A stretch of 64,000 bases of DNA from positions 2,542,001-2,606,000 of the forward strand of contig NZ_CP082787.1 in the NCBI RefSeq assembly GCF_021462285.1. Direction: 5' to 3'. The notes beneath the pieces are model-generated. The model made no database searches. It was given only the letters and a program-made list of their open reading frames with translations, and was not told the origin of the DNA. The translations under genes and the position numbers were made by a program. Origin of the DNA: Serratia entomophila. GTDB taxonomy: Bacteria; Pseudomonadota; Gammaproteobacteria; Enterobacterales; Enterobacteriaceae. This document shows, piece by piece, positions 1-10,965 of this stretch (position 1 is the first letter of the stretch; each line of letters opens with the position of its first letter).

Positions 1-990
1 TATGCCGGCCAGCAAACCGAGGCGCTGAGGGATATCAACCTGAGCATTTTACGGGGTGAAATCTTCGGCATTATCGGCCGCAGCGGCGCAGGCAAGTCTT
101 CGCTGATCCGCACCATCAATCGATTGGAACGCCCCAGCGACGGCAGCGTACGGGTCGACGGCGTGGATATCGGCCAATTGAACGAAGACCAGCTGGTGAG
201 CTACCGGCGGCGCACCGGCATGATTTTCCAGCACTTCAACCTGCTGTCGGCCAAAACGGTACGGCAGAATATCGAGCTGCCGCTGCGGGTGGCCGGCGTG
301 CCCGCCGCCGAGCGGCGGCAACGGGTGGATGCGCTGCTGGCGCTGGTTGGGCTGGAGGCGTACCCGGACGCCTACCCGGCGCAGCTGTCCGGCGGGCAGA
401 AACAGCGGGTCGGCATCGCCCGGGCGCTGGTGCATAACCCGGAACTGCTGCTGTGCGATGAGGCCACCTCGGCGCTGGATCCGGAAACCACCCGCGCTAT
501 TCTGGCGCTGCTGCAGCGCATCAACCGCGAATTCAATATCACCATTGTGCTGATCACCCATGAGATGGAGGTGATCCACGATATCTGCCACCGGGTGGCA
601 GTGCTGGAGCGCGGCGAGATTATCGAATACGGCCCGGTGTGGCAGGTGTACGGCAATCCGCAGCAGGAAACCACGCGCATTCTGCTGACCCCGGCGCACG
701 ATCGCCTGCCGGAGCCGCTGGCCGGCCGCATCAGCGCCACCCCGCCAACGCCGGAGGCGCCGCAGCTGATCCGTTTGCGTTATCGCGGCCAGGGCGCGTC
801 GCTGGAGCTGAATCAGGTGCTGGCGGCGTTCAGCGGCCGCGTCACCCTGGTGGAAAGCGCCATCGAACACATTCAGGGCCACGCCATCGGTTATCTGTTG
901 ATTACCGTGACGCCGTCACCTTCCGTTCAGGCAATTTCACCGGCGCTGGCCGACGATGTGGAGGTATTGGGTTATGTCGCTGCTGCTTGA
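1..990 (+). CDS. MetN-type ABC transporter ATPase (5' partial)
   Basis: ATP-binding subunit of an ABC importer on the cytoplasmic face of the inner membrane. The reading frame is open from base 1, so the N-terminus lies outside the window. Visible motifs: Walker [10 protein letters not shown] (bases 76-102), signature LSGGQKQR (from 385), Walker [13 protein letters not shown] (about 448-483) and the switch His in LITHEME. After about residue 250 comes a C-terminal NIL/ACT-like domain ending in DDVEVLGYV, which in MetN proteins binds the transported amino acid and inhibits transport. It overlaps the permease gene by 17 bases, so the two are probably translationally coupled. The family is D-methionine MetN. 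However, the binding protein two genes on is of SsuA type, so the substrate may be another organosulfur compound. Family assignment is firm; substrate is inference. Confidence 0.9.
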   Translation, partial: YAGQQTEALRDINLSILRGEIFGIIGRSGAGKSSLIRTINRLERPSDGSVRVDGVDIGQLNEDQLVSYRRRTGMIFQHFNLLSAKTVRQNIELPLRVAGVPAAERRQRVDALLALVGLEAYPDAYPAQLSGGQKQRVGIARALVHNPELLLCDEATSALDPETTRAILALLQRINREFNITIVLITHEMEVIHDICHRVAVLERGEIIEYGPVWQVYGNPQQETTRILLTPAHDRLPEPLAGRISATPPTPEAPQLIRLRYRGQGASLELNQVLAAFSGRVTLVESAIEHIQGHAIGYLLITVTPSPSVQAISPALADDVEVLGYVAAA

Positions 991-1627
991 CCGGCTGTGG
1001 GTCGGTTTTCTCGATACGCTGCTGATGGTGGGCGTGTCTTCCCTGCTGGCGTTGGCGCTCGGCCTGCCGCTGGCGATCCTGCTGGTGGTCAGCGAACGCG
1101 GCGGGCTGTACCAACGGCCCGGCCTCCAGCGGGTGCTGGGCTGGCTGGTGAACCTGTTCCGCTCGATCCCCTTCCTGATCCTGATGGTGGCGCTGATCCC
1201 GTTCACCCGCCTGATCGTCGGCACCTCCTACGGCGTTTGGGCCGCCGTGGTGCCGCTGACCCTCGCCGCCACGCCGTTCTTTGCGCGCATCGCCGAGGTC
1301 AGCCTGCGCGAGGTCGACAGCGGGCTGGTTGAGGCCGCGCAGGCGATGGGCTGCCGCCGTGGGCATATCATCCGCCACGTGCTGCTGCCCGAGGCGCTGC
1401 CCGGCATCGTCAGCGGCTTCACCATCACCCTGGTCACCATGATCAACGCCTCCGCCATGGCCGGCGCCATCGGGGCCGGCGGGCTGGGCGATCTGGCCTA
1501 CCGCTACGGCTATCAGCGTTTCGACACCCAGGTGATGCTGACGGTGATCGTGGTGCTGGTAGCGCTGGTCACCCTGCTGCAATTTTTTGGCGATCGGCTC
1601 TCGCGCCGATTGAACCACCGTAAATAA
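974..1627 (+). CDS. MetI-type ABC transporter permease
   Basis: Inner-membrane permease of 217 residues, the normal length for MetI. I chose the ATG at 974 ([12 protein letters not shown]) over an upstream in-frame start because it aligns with MetI N-termini and overlaps the ATPase stop. About five hydrophobic segments are visible. The EAA loop reads [27 protein letters not shown] split across residues about 115-145, which is the contact point for the ATPase. The MetI-like segment [17 protein letters not shown] follows. It lies between its ATPase and its binding protein in one operon (11-base gap to the next gene). Family is secure; substrate is open because of the unusual partner. Confidence 0.9.
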   Translation: MSLLLDRLWVGFLDTLLMVGVSSLLALALGLPLAILLVVSERGGLYQRPGLQRVLGWLVNLFRSIPFLILMVALIPFTRLIVGTSYGVWAAVVPLTLAATPFFARIAEVSLREVDSGLVEAAQAMGCRRGHIIRHVLLPEALPGIVSGFTITLVTMINASAMAGAIGAGGLGDLAYRYGYQRFDTQVMLTVIVVLVALVTLLQFFGDRLSRRLNHRK

Positions 1628-1638
1628 GGAGCGTCACC

Positions 1639-2583
1639 ATGAAAATGTTCAAAGCCCGGCTGCTCGCCGCCCTGCTGTTGGGCGCGTTCAGCCTGTCGGC
1701 AGCGGCGCAGGAAACGCCGCAGCAAATCACCATCGGCTACCAGAAGGCCAACATCTTCGCGCTGCTGAAGTATCGCGGCACGCTGGAGAAAACCCTCGGA
1801 CCGCAGGGCATCAAGGTGCGCTGGATTGAGTTCCCCGCCGGCCCGCAGATGTTGGAAGGCCTGAACGTCGGCAGCATCGATCTGGCCGCCACCGGCGACG
1901 CACCGCCGGCCTTTGCTCAGGCGGCCAAGGCCGATTTGATCTACCTGGCGCATTCGCCGGCCAGCCCGAAAACCGAGGCTATCCTGGTGCCGGCAGACTC
2001 GCCGATCAAAACCGTCGCCGATCTGAAAGGCAAGCGCGTGGCGCTCAACAAGGGTTCTGACGTCAACTATCTGTTGGTCAGCGCGCTGGAGCAGGCCGGG
2101 CTGAGCTATAAGGACGTAACGCCGGTATACCTGCCGCCGAGCGACGCCCGCGCCGCCTTCCAGCGCGGCAGCGTCGACGCCTGGGTGATTTGGGACCCCT
2201 ACTACGCCGAAGTGGAAACCCACGCCAACGCCAGGCTGCTGAAAGACGCCGAAGGGCTGGTGCCGCACTACACCTTCTTCCTCGCCAGCCGCCATTTCGC
2301 CGAGACCTACCCGGACAGCGCCAAGCAGGTGATCCGGCAGCTCAGCGAACTGAGCGACTGGGCCAACGCGCACCAGGATCAGGCGGCGAAGATCCTGGCC
2401 GAAAGCACCGGGCTGGATCAGGCTATTTGGGCCAAAGCCCTGGCGCGCATGCCGTTCGGCAGCCAACGGATGACGCCGGAAGTGTTCAACCAGCAGCAAC
2501 GCCTGGCCGATAAGTTCACCGCCATCGGGCTGCTGCCGGTGAAGGTGGATATCAACGCTGCACGCTGGTCCGAGGATAAGTAA
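1639..2583 (+). CDS. SsuA-like periplasmic sulfonate-type binding protein
   Basis: Periplasmic solute-binding protein of 314 residues with a Sec signal peptide (basic MKMFKAR, hydrophobic core, cleavage near SAAAQ). The mature part begins QQITIGYQKANIFALLK and carries the SsuA/NMT1-type fold signatures: SIDLAATGDAPPAFAQAA, DLKGKRVALNKGSDVNYLL and a GSVDAWVIWDPYYAE motif typical of aliphatic-sulfonate binders. The ribosome site is AAGGAG just ahead of the ATG. It is the third gene of the operon with MetN/MetI-type subunits instead of SsuB/SsuC. A true methionine importer would carry a MetQ lipoprotein, and there is no lipobox here. The likely role is uptake of an organosulfur compound, the exact one unknown. 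Confidence 0.88.
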   Translation: MKMFKARLLAALLLGAFSLSAAAQETPQQITIGYQKANIFALLKYRGTLEKTLGPQGIKVRWIEFPAGPQMLEGLNVGSIDLAATGDAPPAFAQAAKADLIYLAHSPASPKTEAILVPADSPIKTVADLKGKRVALNKGSDVNYLLVSALEQAGLSYKDVTPVYLPPSDARAAFQRGSVDAWVIWDPYYAEVETHANARLLKDAEGLVPHYTFFLASRHFAETYPDSAKQVIRQLSELSDWANAHQDQAAKILAESTGLDQAIWAKALARMPFGSQRMTPEVFNQQQRLADKFTAIGLLPVKVDINAARWSEDK

Positions 2584-2737
2584 CACTATGAATAGTTTTG
2601 CATTAATTTAACTATAGAAAGCAGAATCCGGCATTTTGCCGCCACCGCGGTTTTGCTTATCATGGCGTCGTGGAATGCGTTTTTTATGACAGGTCTACCG
2701 GAGTTTTGTCCTTGTTTCGTTCGTCGTGAACCCTTTG

Positions 2738-2768
2738 CCGCGTGGCTCCGCCCACGCGGTTTTTCTTT
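2738..2768 (+). terminator. Intrinsic terminator after the ABC operon
   Basis: Eight-base perfect stem (2738-2745 with 2752-2759), six-base loop and a T-rich tail running to about 2770. It lies 155 bases after the binding-protein stop. The rest of the 448-base gap to the next gene (2584-3031) shows no convincing ORF; the short open frames there have no ribosome site. Confidence 0.8.
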
Positions 2769-3031
2769 TTTAGCCCCCCAAGTGTTACGTCCCGCTGTTA
2801 CCCGCCGGCAACCTCGCCTTTTCCGGGGCGGTTAACGCCCAATAATGCCTCGCACCGCGGTTTTTCACCGCATTTGCCCTGCAATAGCCGCTTTTTTGCC
2901 TCCGGCGATCACATTACCGGTAACACCCTTTTTTAACATCCTTCAGCGTGATATCCGTCGCAAAAATGCCCGGTGAAAACCGCTTTGATAACAATAACGA
3001 AACATTCACCTTGGCTGAACAGGTAAAAATG

Positions 3032-3979
3032 ATGACCGATACCCCAAATGAAGTGCTGTTGATTGCCCCGTTGATGGCTAACCTGATGGAACGCCTTGAG
3101 GCCAACTTCAGGGTGCATCGCCTCTATGAGCAGGCGGACCCGGCCGCTTTCCTGGCCGCGCACGGCAATGCCGTCACCGCGCTGGTAACCCGCGGCGACG
3201 TCGGCGTCACCACGCCGGTGCTGGAGCAGCTGCCGCAGCTGGGGCTGATTGCCGTATTCGGCGTCGGCACCGACGGCATCGACCTGGGCTACACCCGCCG
3301 CCGCGGTATCGCGGTAACCATCACCTCCGGCGCTCTGACCGAGGATGTGGCCGATATGGCGCTGGGGCTGTTATTGGCCACCGCGCGCCAGCTGTGCCAT
3401 TACGACCGCTTTGTGCGCGCCGGCCGCTGGCTGCAGGAAGCGCCGGGGCTGACCACCCGGGTGAGCGGCAAACGCCTCGGCATTTTCGGCATGGGCAATA
3501 TTGGCCGCGCCATCGCCCAGCGCGCCGCCGGTTTCGATATGCGCATTCAATACGCCAGCCGCCGCCAAGACAGCAGCCTGCCCTACGCCTACTTCCCCGA
3601 TCTGGCGTCGCTGGCGCGTGAGAGCGACTTTTTGATACTCGCCGTCGCCGGCGGCAAGGAGACTGCCGGCCTGGTGGATAAGGTGGTATTCGACGCGCTG
3701 CCCAACCATGCGCTGGTGATCAACATCGCCCGCGGCAGCGTGGTCAATCAGCCGGATCTGATCGCGGCGTTGCAAAGCGGCGCCATCGCCGGCGCCGGGC
3801 TGGACGTCTACGCCGACGAGCCGCAGGTGCCCGCCGAACTGCTCGCCATGGAACAGGTGGTGCTGCAGCCGCACGTCGGCAGCGGCACGCACGAAACCCG
3901 GCAGAAAATGAGCGATATCGTATTCGCCAACGTCGACGCCTTCTTCCACCGCGAGCCGTTGCCGCACGCCATCGAGTGA
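3032..3979 (+). CDS. NAD(P)-dependent 2-hydroxyacid dehydrogenase
   Basis: D-isomer-specific 2-hydroxyacid dehydrogenase of 315 residues, cytoplasmic. It shows the Rossmann motif LGIFGMGNIGRAIAQRA (GxGxxG), the catalytic Arg in NIARGSVVNQ, the Glu in DVYADEP and the catalytic His in LQPHVGSGT. This layout fits glyoxylate/hydroxypyruvate reductases of the GhrB kind. Start choice: the open frame begins upstream at 2948, but homology-like sequence starts at MTDTPNEVLLIAPL; ATGs at 3029 and 3032 are adjacent and either could be used. It is followed at 85 bases by an MFS carrier and then an RpiR regulator, suggesting a sugar-acid or hydroxyacid catabolic unit. The exact substrate cannot be read from sequence. 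Confidence 0.9.
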   Translation: MTDTPNEVLLIAPLMANLMERLEANFRVHRLYEQADPAAFLAAHGNAVTALVTRGDVGVTTPVLEQLPQLGLIAVFGVGTDGIDLGYTRRRGIAVTITSGALTEDVADMALGLLLATARQLCHYDRFVRAGRWLQEAPGLTTRVSGKRLGIFGMGNIGRAIAQRAAGFDMRIQYASRRQDSSLPYAYFPDLASLARESDFLILAVAGGKETAGLVDKVVFDALPNHALVINIARGSVVNQPDLIAALQSGAIAGAGLDVYADEPQVPAELLAMEQVVLQPHVGSGTHETRQKMSDIVFANVDAFFHREPLPHAIE

Positions 3980-4064
3980 CGCCTGTTTAAATTCGCGCCG
4001 ATTAACAGCACCGCGTTACCCCCGGATAACGCGCTCTTCCCCGTGCCAGCAAAGAGAGAAAACC

Positions 4065-5372
4065 ATGGATAATAAAATCCCCCATACCCGCTGGCTGCGG
4101 GTTGTCGCCCCGATCCTGATCGCCTGCATCATTTCGTTTATGGACCGCGTCAACATCAGCTTCGCGCTGCCCGGCGGCATGGAAAGCGATCTGGGCATCA
4201 CCAGCCAGATGGCCGGGCTGGCCAGCGGCATTTTCTTTATCGGTTATCTGTTTTTGCAGGTGCCCGGCGGCCGCATTGCGGTCAACGGCAGCGGCAAACG
4301 CTTTATCGCCTGGTCGCTGTGCGCCTGGGCGGTGGTGTCGGTGGCCACCGGCTTCGTCACCAACCATTATCAACTGCTGCTGTTACGCTTCGTGTTAGGG
4401 ATCTCCGAGGGCGGCATGCTGCCGGTAGTGCTGACCATGATCAGCAACTGGTTCCCGGAGCGGGAAATCGGCCGCGCCAACGCCTTCGTAATGATGTTTG
4501 CTCCGCTGGGCGGCATGCTGACCGCGCCGATTTCCGGCGCCATCATCAACCAGCTCGACTGGCGCTGGCTGTTCATCCTTGAAGGGGTATTGTCACTGGT
4601 GGTGCTGGCCGTCTGGTGGCTGCTGATCGGCGACCGCCCGCAGGAAGCGCGCTGGCTGCCGGCCCGCGAGCGAGATTACCTGATCGCCGAACTGACCCGC
4701 GAGCGGCAGGAACGCAGCAAGAATCAGCCGGTCAGCAATGCGCCGCTCAAAGACGTGTTCCGCAACCGCGGGCTGATGAAGCTGGTGCTGCTGAACTTCT
4801 TCTATCAAACCGGCGATTACGGCTACACCCTGTGGCTGCCGACCATTCTGAAAAACCTCACCGGCGGCAGCATGGCCTCGGTCGGTTTCCTGGTGATCCT
4901 GCCCTTCGTCGCCACGTTGCTGGGGATCTACCTGATTTCGGTGCTCACCGACAAAACCGGCAAGCGCCGGCTGTGGGTGATGGTGTCGCTGTTCTGCTTC
5001 GCCGGCGCCCTGCTGGCCTCGGTGATGCTGCGCCACAACCTGGTCGCCGCCTATATCGCGTTGGTGGTATGCGGGTTCTTCCTGAAGGCCGCCACCAGCC
5101 CGTTCTGGTCGATGCCGGGGCGCATCGCCTCGGCGGAAGTGGCCGGCGGCGCGCGCGGCGTGATCAACGGCCTGGGCAATCTGGGCGGCTTCTGCGGGCC
5201 TTATCTGGTCGGCGTGATGATCTACCTGTATGGCCAGAATGTGGCGGTGTGTGCGCTGGCGGCCTCGCTGATTATCGCCGGCCTGATCGCCTGGCGGCTG
5301 CCGAAAGCCTGCGACCTGACCGGCCACGAAGCGGCCGAGGACGCGCTGCTGCACCGCGCCAAACGCGCCTGA
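4065..5372 (+). CDS. MFS transporter, anion:cation symporter (ACS) family
   Basis: Twelve-helix inner-membrane carrier of 435 residues. The segment SFMDRVNISFALPGGMESDLGI after helix 1 is the hallmark of the anion:cation symporter branch (hexuronate, galactonate, phthalate and tartrate carriers). A second marker is WFPEREIGRANAFVMMFAPLG between helices 4 and 5. The ribosome site is GAGAG ahead of the ATG. The upstream hydroxyacid dehydrogenase and downstream RpiR repressor suggest it imports an organic or sugar acid. No PTS gene is present nearby, so this may be the only uptake gene in the cluster. Family is firm; substrate is inferred from neighbours only. Confidence 0.9.
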   Translation: MDNKIPHTRWLRVVAPILIACIISFMDRVNISFALPGGMESDLGITSQMAGLASGIFFIGYLFLQVPGGRIAVNGSGKRFIAWSLCAWAVVSVATGFVTNHYQLLLLRFVLGISEGGMLPVVLTMISNWFPEREIGRANAFVMMFAPLGGMLTAPISGAIINQLDWRWLFILEGVLSLVVLAVWWLLIGDRPQEARWLPARERDYLIAELTRERQERSKNQPVSNAPLKDVFRNRGLMKLVLLNFFYQTGDYGYTLWLPTILKNLTGGSMASVGFLVILPFVATLLGIYLISVLTDKTGKRRLWVMVSLFCFAGALLASVMLRHNLVAAYIALVVCGFFLKAATSPFWSMPGRIASAEVAGGARGVINGLGNLGGFCGPYLVGVMIYLYGQNVAVCALAASLIIAGLIAWRLPKACDLTGHEAAEDALLHRAKRA

Positions 5373-5462
5373 GCCGACAGCGGAAAGCACGAGCGGGCGG
5401 CGGCAAAATTTGCTATGTTAGCCCGCTGATTAGCTTCACGTTGTTAGCCGCCGGACAGGTCT

Positions 5463-6197
5463 ATGTTTACCCATAAAGCAATTGCCGAACTCAACGCCCT
5501 CGAGCTGATGGTGTATAACTACGCCAGCAAAAACAAGAATCAGGTGATGTACATGACCATCCGCGAGCTGGCCGAGGCCGCCGGGGTGTCCACCACCACC
5601 GTGCTGCGGTTTTGCAAGAAGATGGGCTGCGACGGCTATTCCGAATTCCGCATTCGCTTCAAGCTGTACCTCGAACAAAGCGAAGTGCTGCCGACCGATT
5701 CCGGCGCCGGTGAGATCATCAGTTTTTTTAAAAGCGTCAACAACGACGAATTCAATCAGCTTATCGATCAGGCGGTGCGGCATATCTCCGCCGCCGAGCG
5801 CATTATTTTTGTCGGCATCAGCACCTCGGGTGCGCTGGGGAAATATGGCGCGCGTTTCTTTTCCAACGTGGGAAAATTCAGCACCCACATCGACGACCCT
5901 TATTACCCGGTAAACAGCGACATGTATAAAAACGCCGTGGCGATCGTGCTGTCGGTGTCTGGCGAAACCGAAGAGATCCTGCGGCTGGCCAGCCAGTTCA
6001 GCCTGCACCACTGCAAAATCATCAGCATCACCAATAACGAAACCTCTTCACTGGCGCGGCTGGCGGACTTCAACCTCTCCTATCACGTGCCCCAGTACCT
6101 GATCGGCGGCCAGCACAATATCACCACCCAAATACCCGTTATTTACATTATTGAAACCATCGGAAAACGCCTGGGATCAATTAACTCGGCAAAATAA
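5463..6197 (+). CDS. MurR/RpiR-family transcriptional regulator
   Basis: DNA-binding regulator of 244 residues. The N-terminal helix-turn-helix is at about residues 25-60 (TIRELAEAAGVSTTTVLRFCKKMG). The C-terminal SIS sugar-phosphate-binding domain spans about 100-225, with the ligand-loop IIFVGISTSGALGKYGARFF and VLSVSGETEE. Such proteins sense phosphorylated sugars. It sits between the dehydrogenase/MFS pair and the 6-phospho-beta-glucosidase, all on one strand, so it is the obvious local regulator for either. The gap before the next gene carries its own promoter-like sequence, which argues that the glucosidase is a target, not an operon partner. Confidence 0.9.
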   Translation: MFTHKAIAELNALELMVYNYASKNKNQVMYMTIRELAEAAGVSTTTVLRFCKKMGCDGYSEFRIRFKLYLEQSEVLPTDSGAGEIISFFKSVNNDEFNQLIDQAVRHISAAERIIFVGISTSGALGKYGARFFSNVGKFSTHIDDPYYPVNSDMYKNAVAIVLSVSGETEEILRLASQFSLHHCKIISITNNETSSLARLADFNLSYHVPQYLIGGQHNITTQIPVIYIIETIGKRLGSINSAK

Positions 6198-6251
6198 AAC
6201 AGCCTGTTTTTTTAATGTGACAAATTACCCGGCGCGCTGATTTGTTATATC

Positions 6252-6282
6252 GTGACAATCTTTTCGGTGTTGTTAGTATATT
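6252..6282 (+). promoter_or_regulatory. Candidate sigma-70 promoter for the 6-phospho-beta-glucosidase
   Basis: GTGACA/TGACAA (6252-6258) and TATATT (6277-6282) separated by 18-19 bases lie 53 bases before the gene in an AT-rich stretch. This is a visual match only; it explains why the gene is probably transcribed apart from the regulator. Confidence 0.45.
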
Positions 6283-6316
6283 ATCCGTCGCTAGCAAACT
6301 AGCCCTTCATTAATAA

Positions 6317-7771
<1,455 letters not shown>

Positions 7772-7787
7772 GCGCAGATCCCTGCCT

Positions 7788-7812
7788 GGGGGCGAAGTTC
7801 GCCCCCTTTTCC
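7788..7812 (+). terminator. Intrinsic terminator after the glucosidase
   Basis: Stem GGGGGCGA (7788-7795) pairs with TCGCCCCC (7799-7806) and is followed by TTTTCCTTTTT. It separates the glucosidase from the convergent MFS gene. Confidence 0.85.
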
Positions 7813-7852
7813 TTTTTCACGCCCCATTCCCCCTCGGAAAACACCTGCGGAG

Positions 7853-9214
7853 TCAGACGCTTTTCACCGCATCAATGCTTGCCGGCGCTGCCTGGCGGTT
7901 GTAGCCTCTGGCGCCCTTGGCAAAGATAGCGCAGGCGGTGATGACTGCGGGAATGGCGAGGATGGCGAAGATCTGATCGAACCCCCAGCCCAGCGCCAGC
8001 ATCTCCGCCCCGGCAAAGGCGCTGAGAATGGCGCCGATGCGCCCTACGCCGTGCATCCAGCTGGAACCGGTGGCGCGCGCTTCAGTGGGGTAATAACGCG
8101 CCGACAACGCATTCATGCCGGTATTGGCGCCGTTGAGGCAGAAGCCGCAGGCCAGCGCCACGCCCCCCAGCAAGAGGCCGTTGTGGGCAGACAGGCCAAT
8201 CGTCAGCGTCAGGCCGGCGCCCAGCAAATAGATGGCGCCCAATGCCCGGTGCGGGTTGATGCGATCCATCAGCCAGCCGGCAAACAGCGAGCCCAAAGTG
8301 CCGCCAGCCTGGTACAAGGCGGTGATCACCGCCGCCTGCGCCACGCTCAGGCCAATCCCCTTCACCAGCGTCGGCAGCCAGCTGCCCAGCAGGTAAACCA
8401 GAAACAGCGCCATAAAGTAGCTCAGCCACAGCATCAGGCTGCCGAACAGATACTGCCGCGACAGGACGATTTGCACCGCGCCTTTGCCGGGCGTCGTCAA
8501 CGGCGGCAGCGTATAACGCGTCCCGGCGTGGGTGCTGCCCGGCGCCAACTTTTCAACGATCTTGCCGATGCGCGCCGCGCTGGCGCGCCTGGCGACCAAA
8601 AAACGCACCGACTCGGGCAACTTGGCCAACAGCAGCGGCACGCAGAGCAGCGGCAGCACCCCGCCGAGTAGCAATAATGCATGCCATCCCCAACGCGGAA
8701 TGAGCCAGGAGGCGGCAAAGCCGCCCAGCGCCGCGCCGAAGGTGAAGCCGCAGAACACTACGGTGATAATAAACGAGCGTTTCTTTTCCGGCGCGTACTC
8801 CGAGATCAGCGTGCCGACGTTCGGCATCGCCGCGCCCAGCCCCAGGCCGGTCATAAAGCGGAAGAAAACCATCTGTTCGATATTTTGCGAAAGCGCGGTG
8901 GCCAGCGTCCACAGCCCGAAGAAAAATACGCTGTTGATGATGATCGCCCGGCGCCCCAGCCAGTCCGCCAATGGGCCGGACAGCAAGGCGCCGAGGGTCA
9001 GGCCTATCAAGGCGGCGCTGATCGCCAGACCCAGCTGTGAATTGCCCACGCCCCATTCGTTTTTCAACTCCGGCGCGATAAAGCCCATCAGCGTGATGTC
9101 GAAACCATCCAGCGCGATAACGATAAACCCCAGCAGCACGATCAGCTTTTGATAACCGCCCAGCGGGCGATCGTTGATCAACGCTCGAACATCAATTTCT
9201 TCATTGGCAGCCAC
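7853..9214 (-). CDS. MFS transporter, aromatic acid:H+ symporter type
   Basis: Twelve-helix inner-membrane carrier of 453 residues. The first helix carries LDGFDITLMGFIAPEL, the DGFDI motif of the aromatic acid:proton symporter branch (PcaK, BenK, MhpT). Helix 2-3 loop has GPLADWLGRR. Start is a GTG at 9214 with GGAGGAG about ten bases upstream. It stands alone, convergent with the glucosidase, with a 267-base gap to dsdA that contains nothing recognisable except an AT-rich stretch near 9330. No aromatic-catabolic genes are in the window, so the substrate remains open. Confidence 0.88.
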   Translation of the reverse strand: MAANEEIDVRALINDRPLGGYQKLIVLLGFIVIALDGFDITLMGFIAPELKNEWGVGNSQLGLAISAALIGLTLGALLSGPLADWLGRRAIIINSVFFFGLWTLATALSQNIEQMVFFRFMTGLGLGAAMPNVGTLISEYAPEKKRSFIITVVFCGFTFGAALGGFAASWLIPRWGWHALLLLGGVLPLLCVPLLLAKLPESVRFLVARRASAARIGKIVEKLAPGSTHAGTRYTLPPLTTPGKGAVQIVLSRQYLFGSLMLWLSYFMALFLVYLLGSWLPTLVKGIGLSVAQAAVITALYQAGGTLGSLFAGWLMDRINPHRALGAIYLLGAGLTLTIGLSAHNGLLLGGVALACGFCLNGANTGMNALSARYYPTEARATGSSWMHGVGRIGAILSAFAGAEMLALGWGFDQIFAILAIPAVITACAIFAKGARGYNRQAAPASIDAVKSV

Positions 9215-9481
9215 AATATGCGTTCTCCTCCGTGGATTTGTGGGCGACGCCTGGCCTGGCGGGCCGGCAGCGGAGGACTACTATAATCCAGATGGCTATC
9301 GAACCTGAGGGTACGTTTCATTTAATATGAAAATAGTAAATAGGCGAAATTGGGTGACACAAACAGCTGCCGCGGCGGCAAATCTAGCGATATAGCGCAG
9401 GAGTCGCGGCATGAATATGGCGATAAATAGCGCGTTAGGGCTGCGTCATTAGCCGGATGTCGCCGAATTTTCATTGCCGAT

Positions 9482-10819
9482 TCACCGAGCGGCCTGCGCC
9501 GCGGCCAGATATTTCGCCATCTCCACCGCAGGCACCATACCGCCGCCGGTAGCCCACACCAGGTGGGTGGCGCGCGCCATGTCCCCGGCGTTCAGCCCCC
9601 GCTCGCTTAGCCAGGCCGGGTGGCCCGCCACCCGCCACGGGCCCGCCATACCGGCCAGCGCGGAAGGCTCCAGCTGAATATGCTCCTGCTCATCCAGTAT
9701 CCCCAGCAGTGCGAACATCTCATCGTCGTCAAGGGTGTAGAACCCACTCAGCAAACGCTCCATCGCCCGGCCGACAAAGCCGGAGGCGCGGCCCACCGCC
9801 AGCCCGTCGGCCGCGGTGTGGTTGTCGATGCCGAGATCCTGCACCGCAATGCCGTCGTGCAGCCCGCTGTATACCCCAAGCAGCATGCAGGGGGAATGGG
9901 TCGGTTCGGCGAAAATACAGTGAACGTGATCGCCAAACGCCAGCTTCAGCCCAAAGGCCACCCCGCCCGGACCACCGCCGACGCCGCACGGCAGGTAAAC
10001 AAACAGCGGGTGTTGTGCGTCCACCTGAATCCCCTGCTGCTCGAACTGGCGCTTCAAACGGCCGCCGGCCACCGCATAGCCGAGAAACAGGGTTTTCGAG
10101 TTTTCATCGTCGATAAAGAAACAGTTCGGATCGCCCGCCGCCTGCCGCCGCCCTTGTTCGACGGCGACGCCGTAGTCTTCGGCGTACTCCACCACGGTTA
10201 CGCCGTTGTCGCGCAGCGTCTGTTTTTTCCATTCGCGCGCGTCGGCCGACATGTGCACGCTGACGTTAAAGCCCAACCGGGCGCTGATGATACCGATCGA
10301 CATCCCCAGATTGCCGGTCGAGCCGACGGCGATGCGATACTGGCCGAAAAATTCAGGAAACGGCGCCGAAAACAGCCTGGCGTAATCGTCGGTCACCTGC
10401 AGCAATCCGGCCGCCAGCGCCAGCTTCTCGGCGTGCGCCAGCACCTCGTAAATACCGCCGCGCGCCTTGATGGATCCGGAAATCGGCAAATGGCTGTCTT
10501 TTTTCAGCAGCAAACGCCCCGGCAGCGGCAGGCCGTAACGCGCGTTCAGCGCCTGCTGCATGGCGGGAATGGCGACCAGCTCAGACTCAATCACCCCATG
10601 GGCGGCCCGCGTTTCGGGAAAGGCGGCGCTCAGATAAGGGGCAAAGCGCGCCAGGCGCCGCTCCGCGTCGGCCACATCCTCCGCGCTCAACCCAACGTGG
10701 GGCAAGCCGGCCTGGAGCGTGGTCGCACGCGGGTTAAACCAGGTCAGGGGTTGCAATGCCGCCATCTGTTGCAGCAGCGGATGTTGCGCCACCCATTGTC
10801 GAATCTGTGTTTTTTGCAT
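9482..10819 (-). CDS. dsdA: D-serine ammonia-lyase
   Basis: PLP enzyme of 445 residues that deaminates D-serine to pyruvate and ammonia; length equals that of enterobacterial DsdA. The PLP-binding lysine is in [15 protein letters not shown], the phosphate loop is [11 protein letters not shown] and the glycine-rich loop is [13 protein letters not shown]. In E. coli dsdA is with the dsdX permease and dsdC activator; neither is adjacent here, so the gene is an orphan that probably serves detoxification. The ribosome site is weak (AGAG). The ATG at 10819 is supported by the conserved N-terminus. Confidence 0.96.
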   Translation of the reverse strand: MQKTQIRQWVAQHPLLQQMAALQPLTWFNPRATTLQAGLPHVGLSAEDVADAERRLARFAPYLSAAFPETRAAHGVIESELVAIPAMQQALNARYGLPLPGRLLLKKDSHLPISGSIKARGGIYEVLAHAEKLALAAGLLQVTDDYARLFSAPFPEFFGQYRIAVGSTGNLGMSIGIISARLGFNVSVHMSADAREWKKQTLRDNGVTVVEYAEDYGVAVEQGRRQAAGDPNCFFIDDENSKTLFLGYAVAGGRLKRQFEQQGIQVDAQHPLFVYLPCGVGGGPGGVAFGLKLAFGDHVHCIFAEPTHSPCMLLGVYSGLHDGIAVQDLGIDNHTAADGLAVGRASGFVGRAMERLLSGFYTLDDDEMFALLGILDEQEHIQLEPSALAGMAGPWRVAGHPAWLSERGLNAGDMARATHLVWATGGGMVPAVEMAKYLAAAQAAR

Positions 10820-10936
10820 GAGTTATCTCTGTTATTCATCGCGTTACCATCATCGCTCAAGATGCCGTGAACGCCATTGGCTGACAAATGATAATAACTC
10901 ACCTTAGCATGCAGCAGATTAATGCAAGGACGGGAA

Positions 10937-10957
10937 CCCCGCCGATCGCCGGCGGGG
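10937..10957 (-). terminator. GC-rich hairpin between dsdA and the VOC gene
   Basis: Eight-base perfect stem (10937-10944 with 10950-10957) just after the VOC gene stop at 10966. T residues are stronger on the plus-strand side (CATTTTGTT), so direction is uncertain; it most likely ends the minus-strand DUF1428-VOC transcript. Confidence 0.5.
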
Positions 10958-10965
10958 GCATTTTG

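Noticed and set aside
2653..2936. Two overlapping short ORFs after the sulfonate-type operon
   Set aside because: No ribosome sites, Pro/Arg-rich nonsense-like sequence, and they span the intrinsic terminator at 2738-2768.
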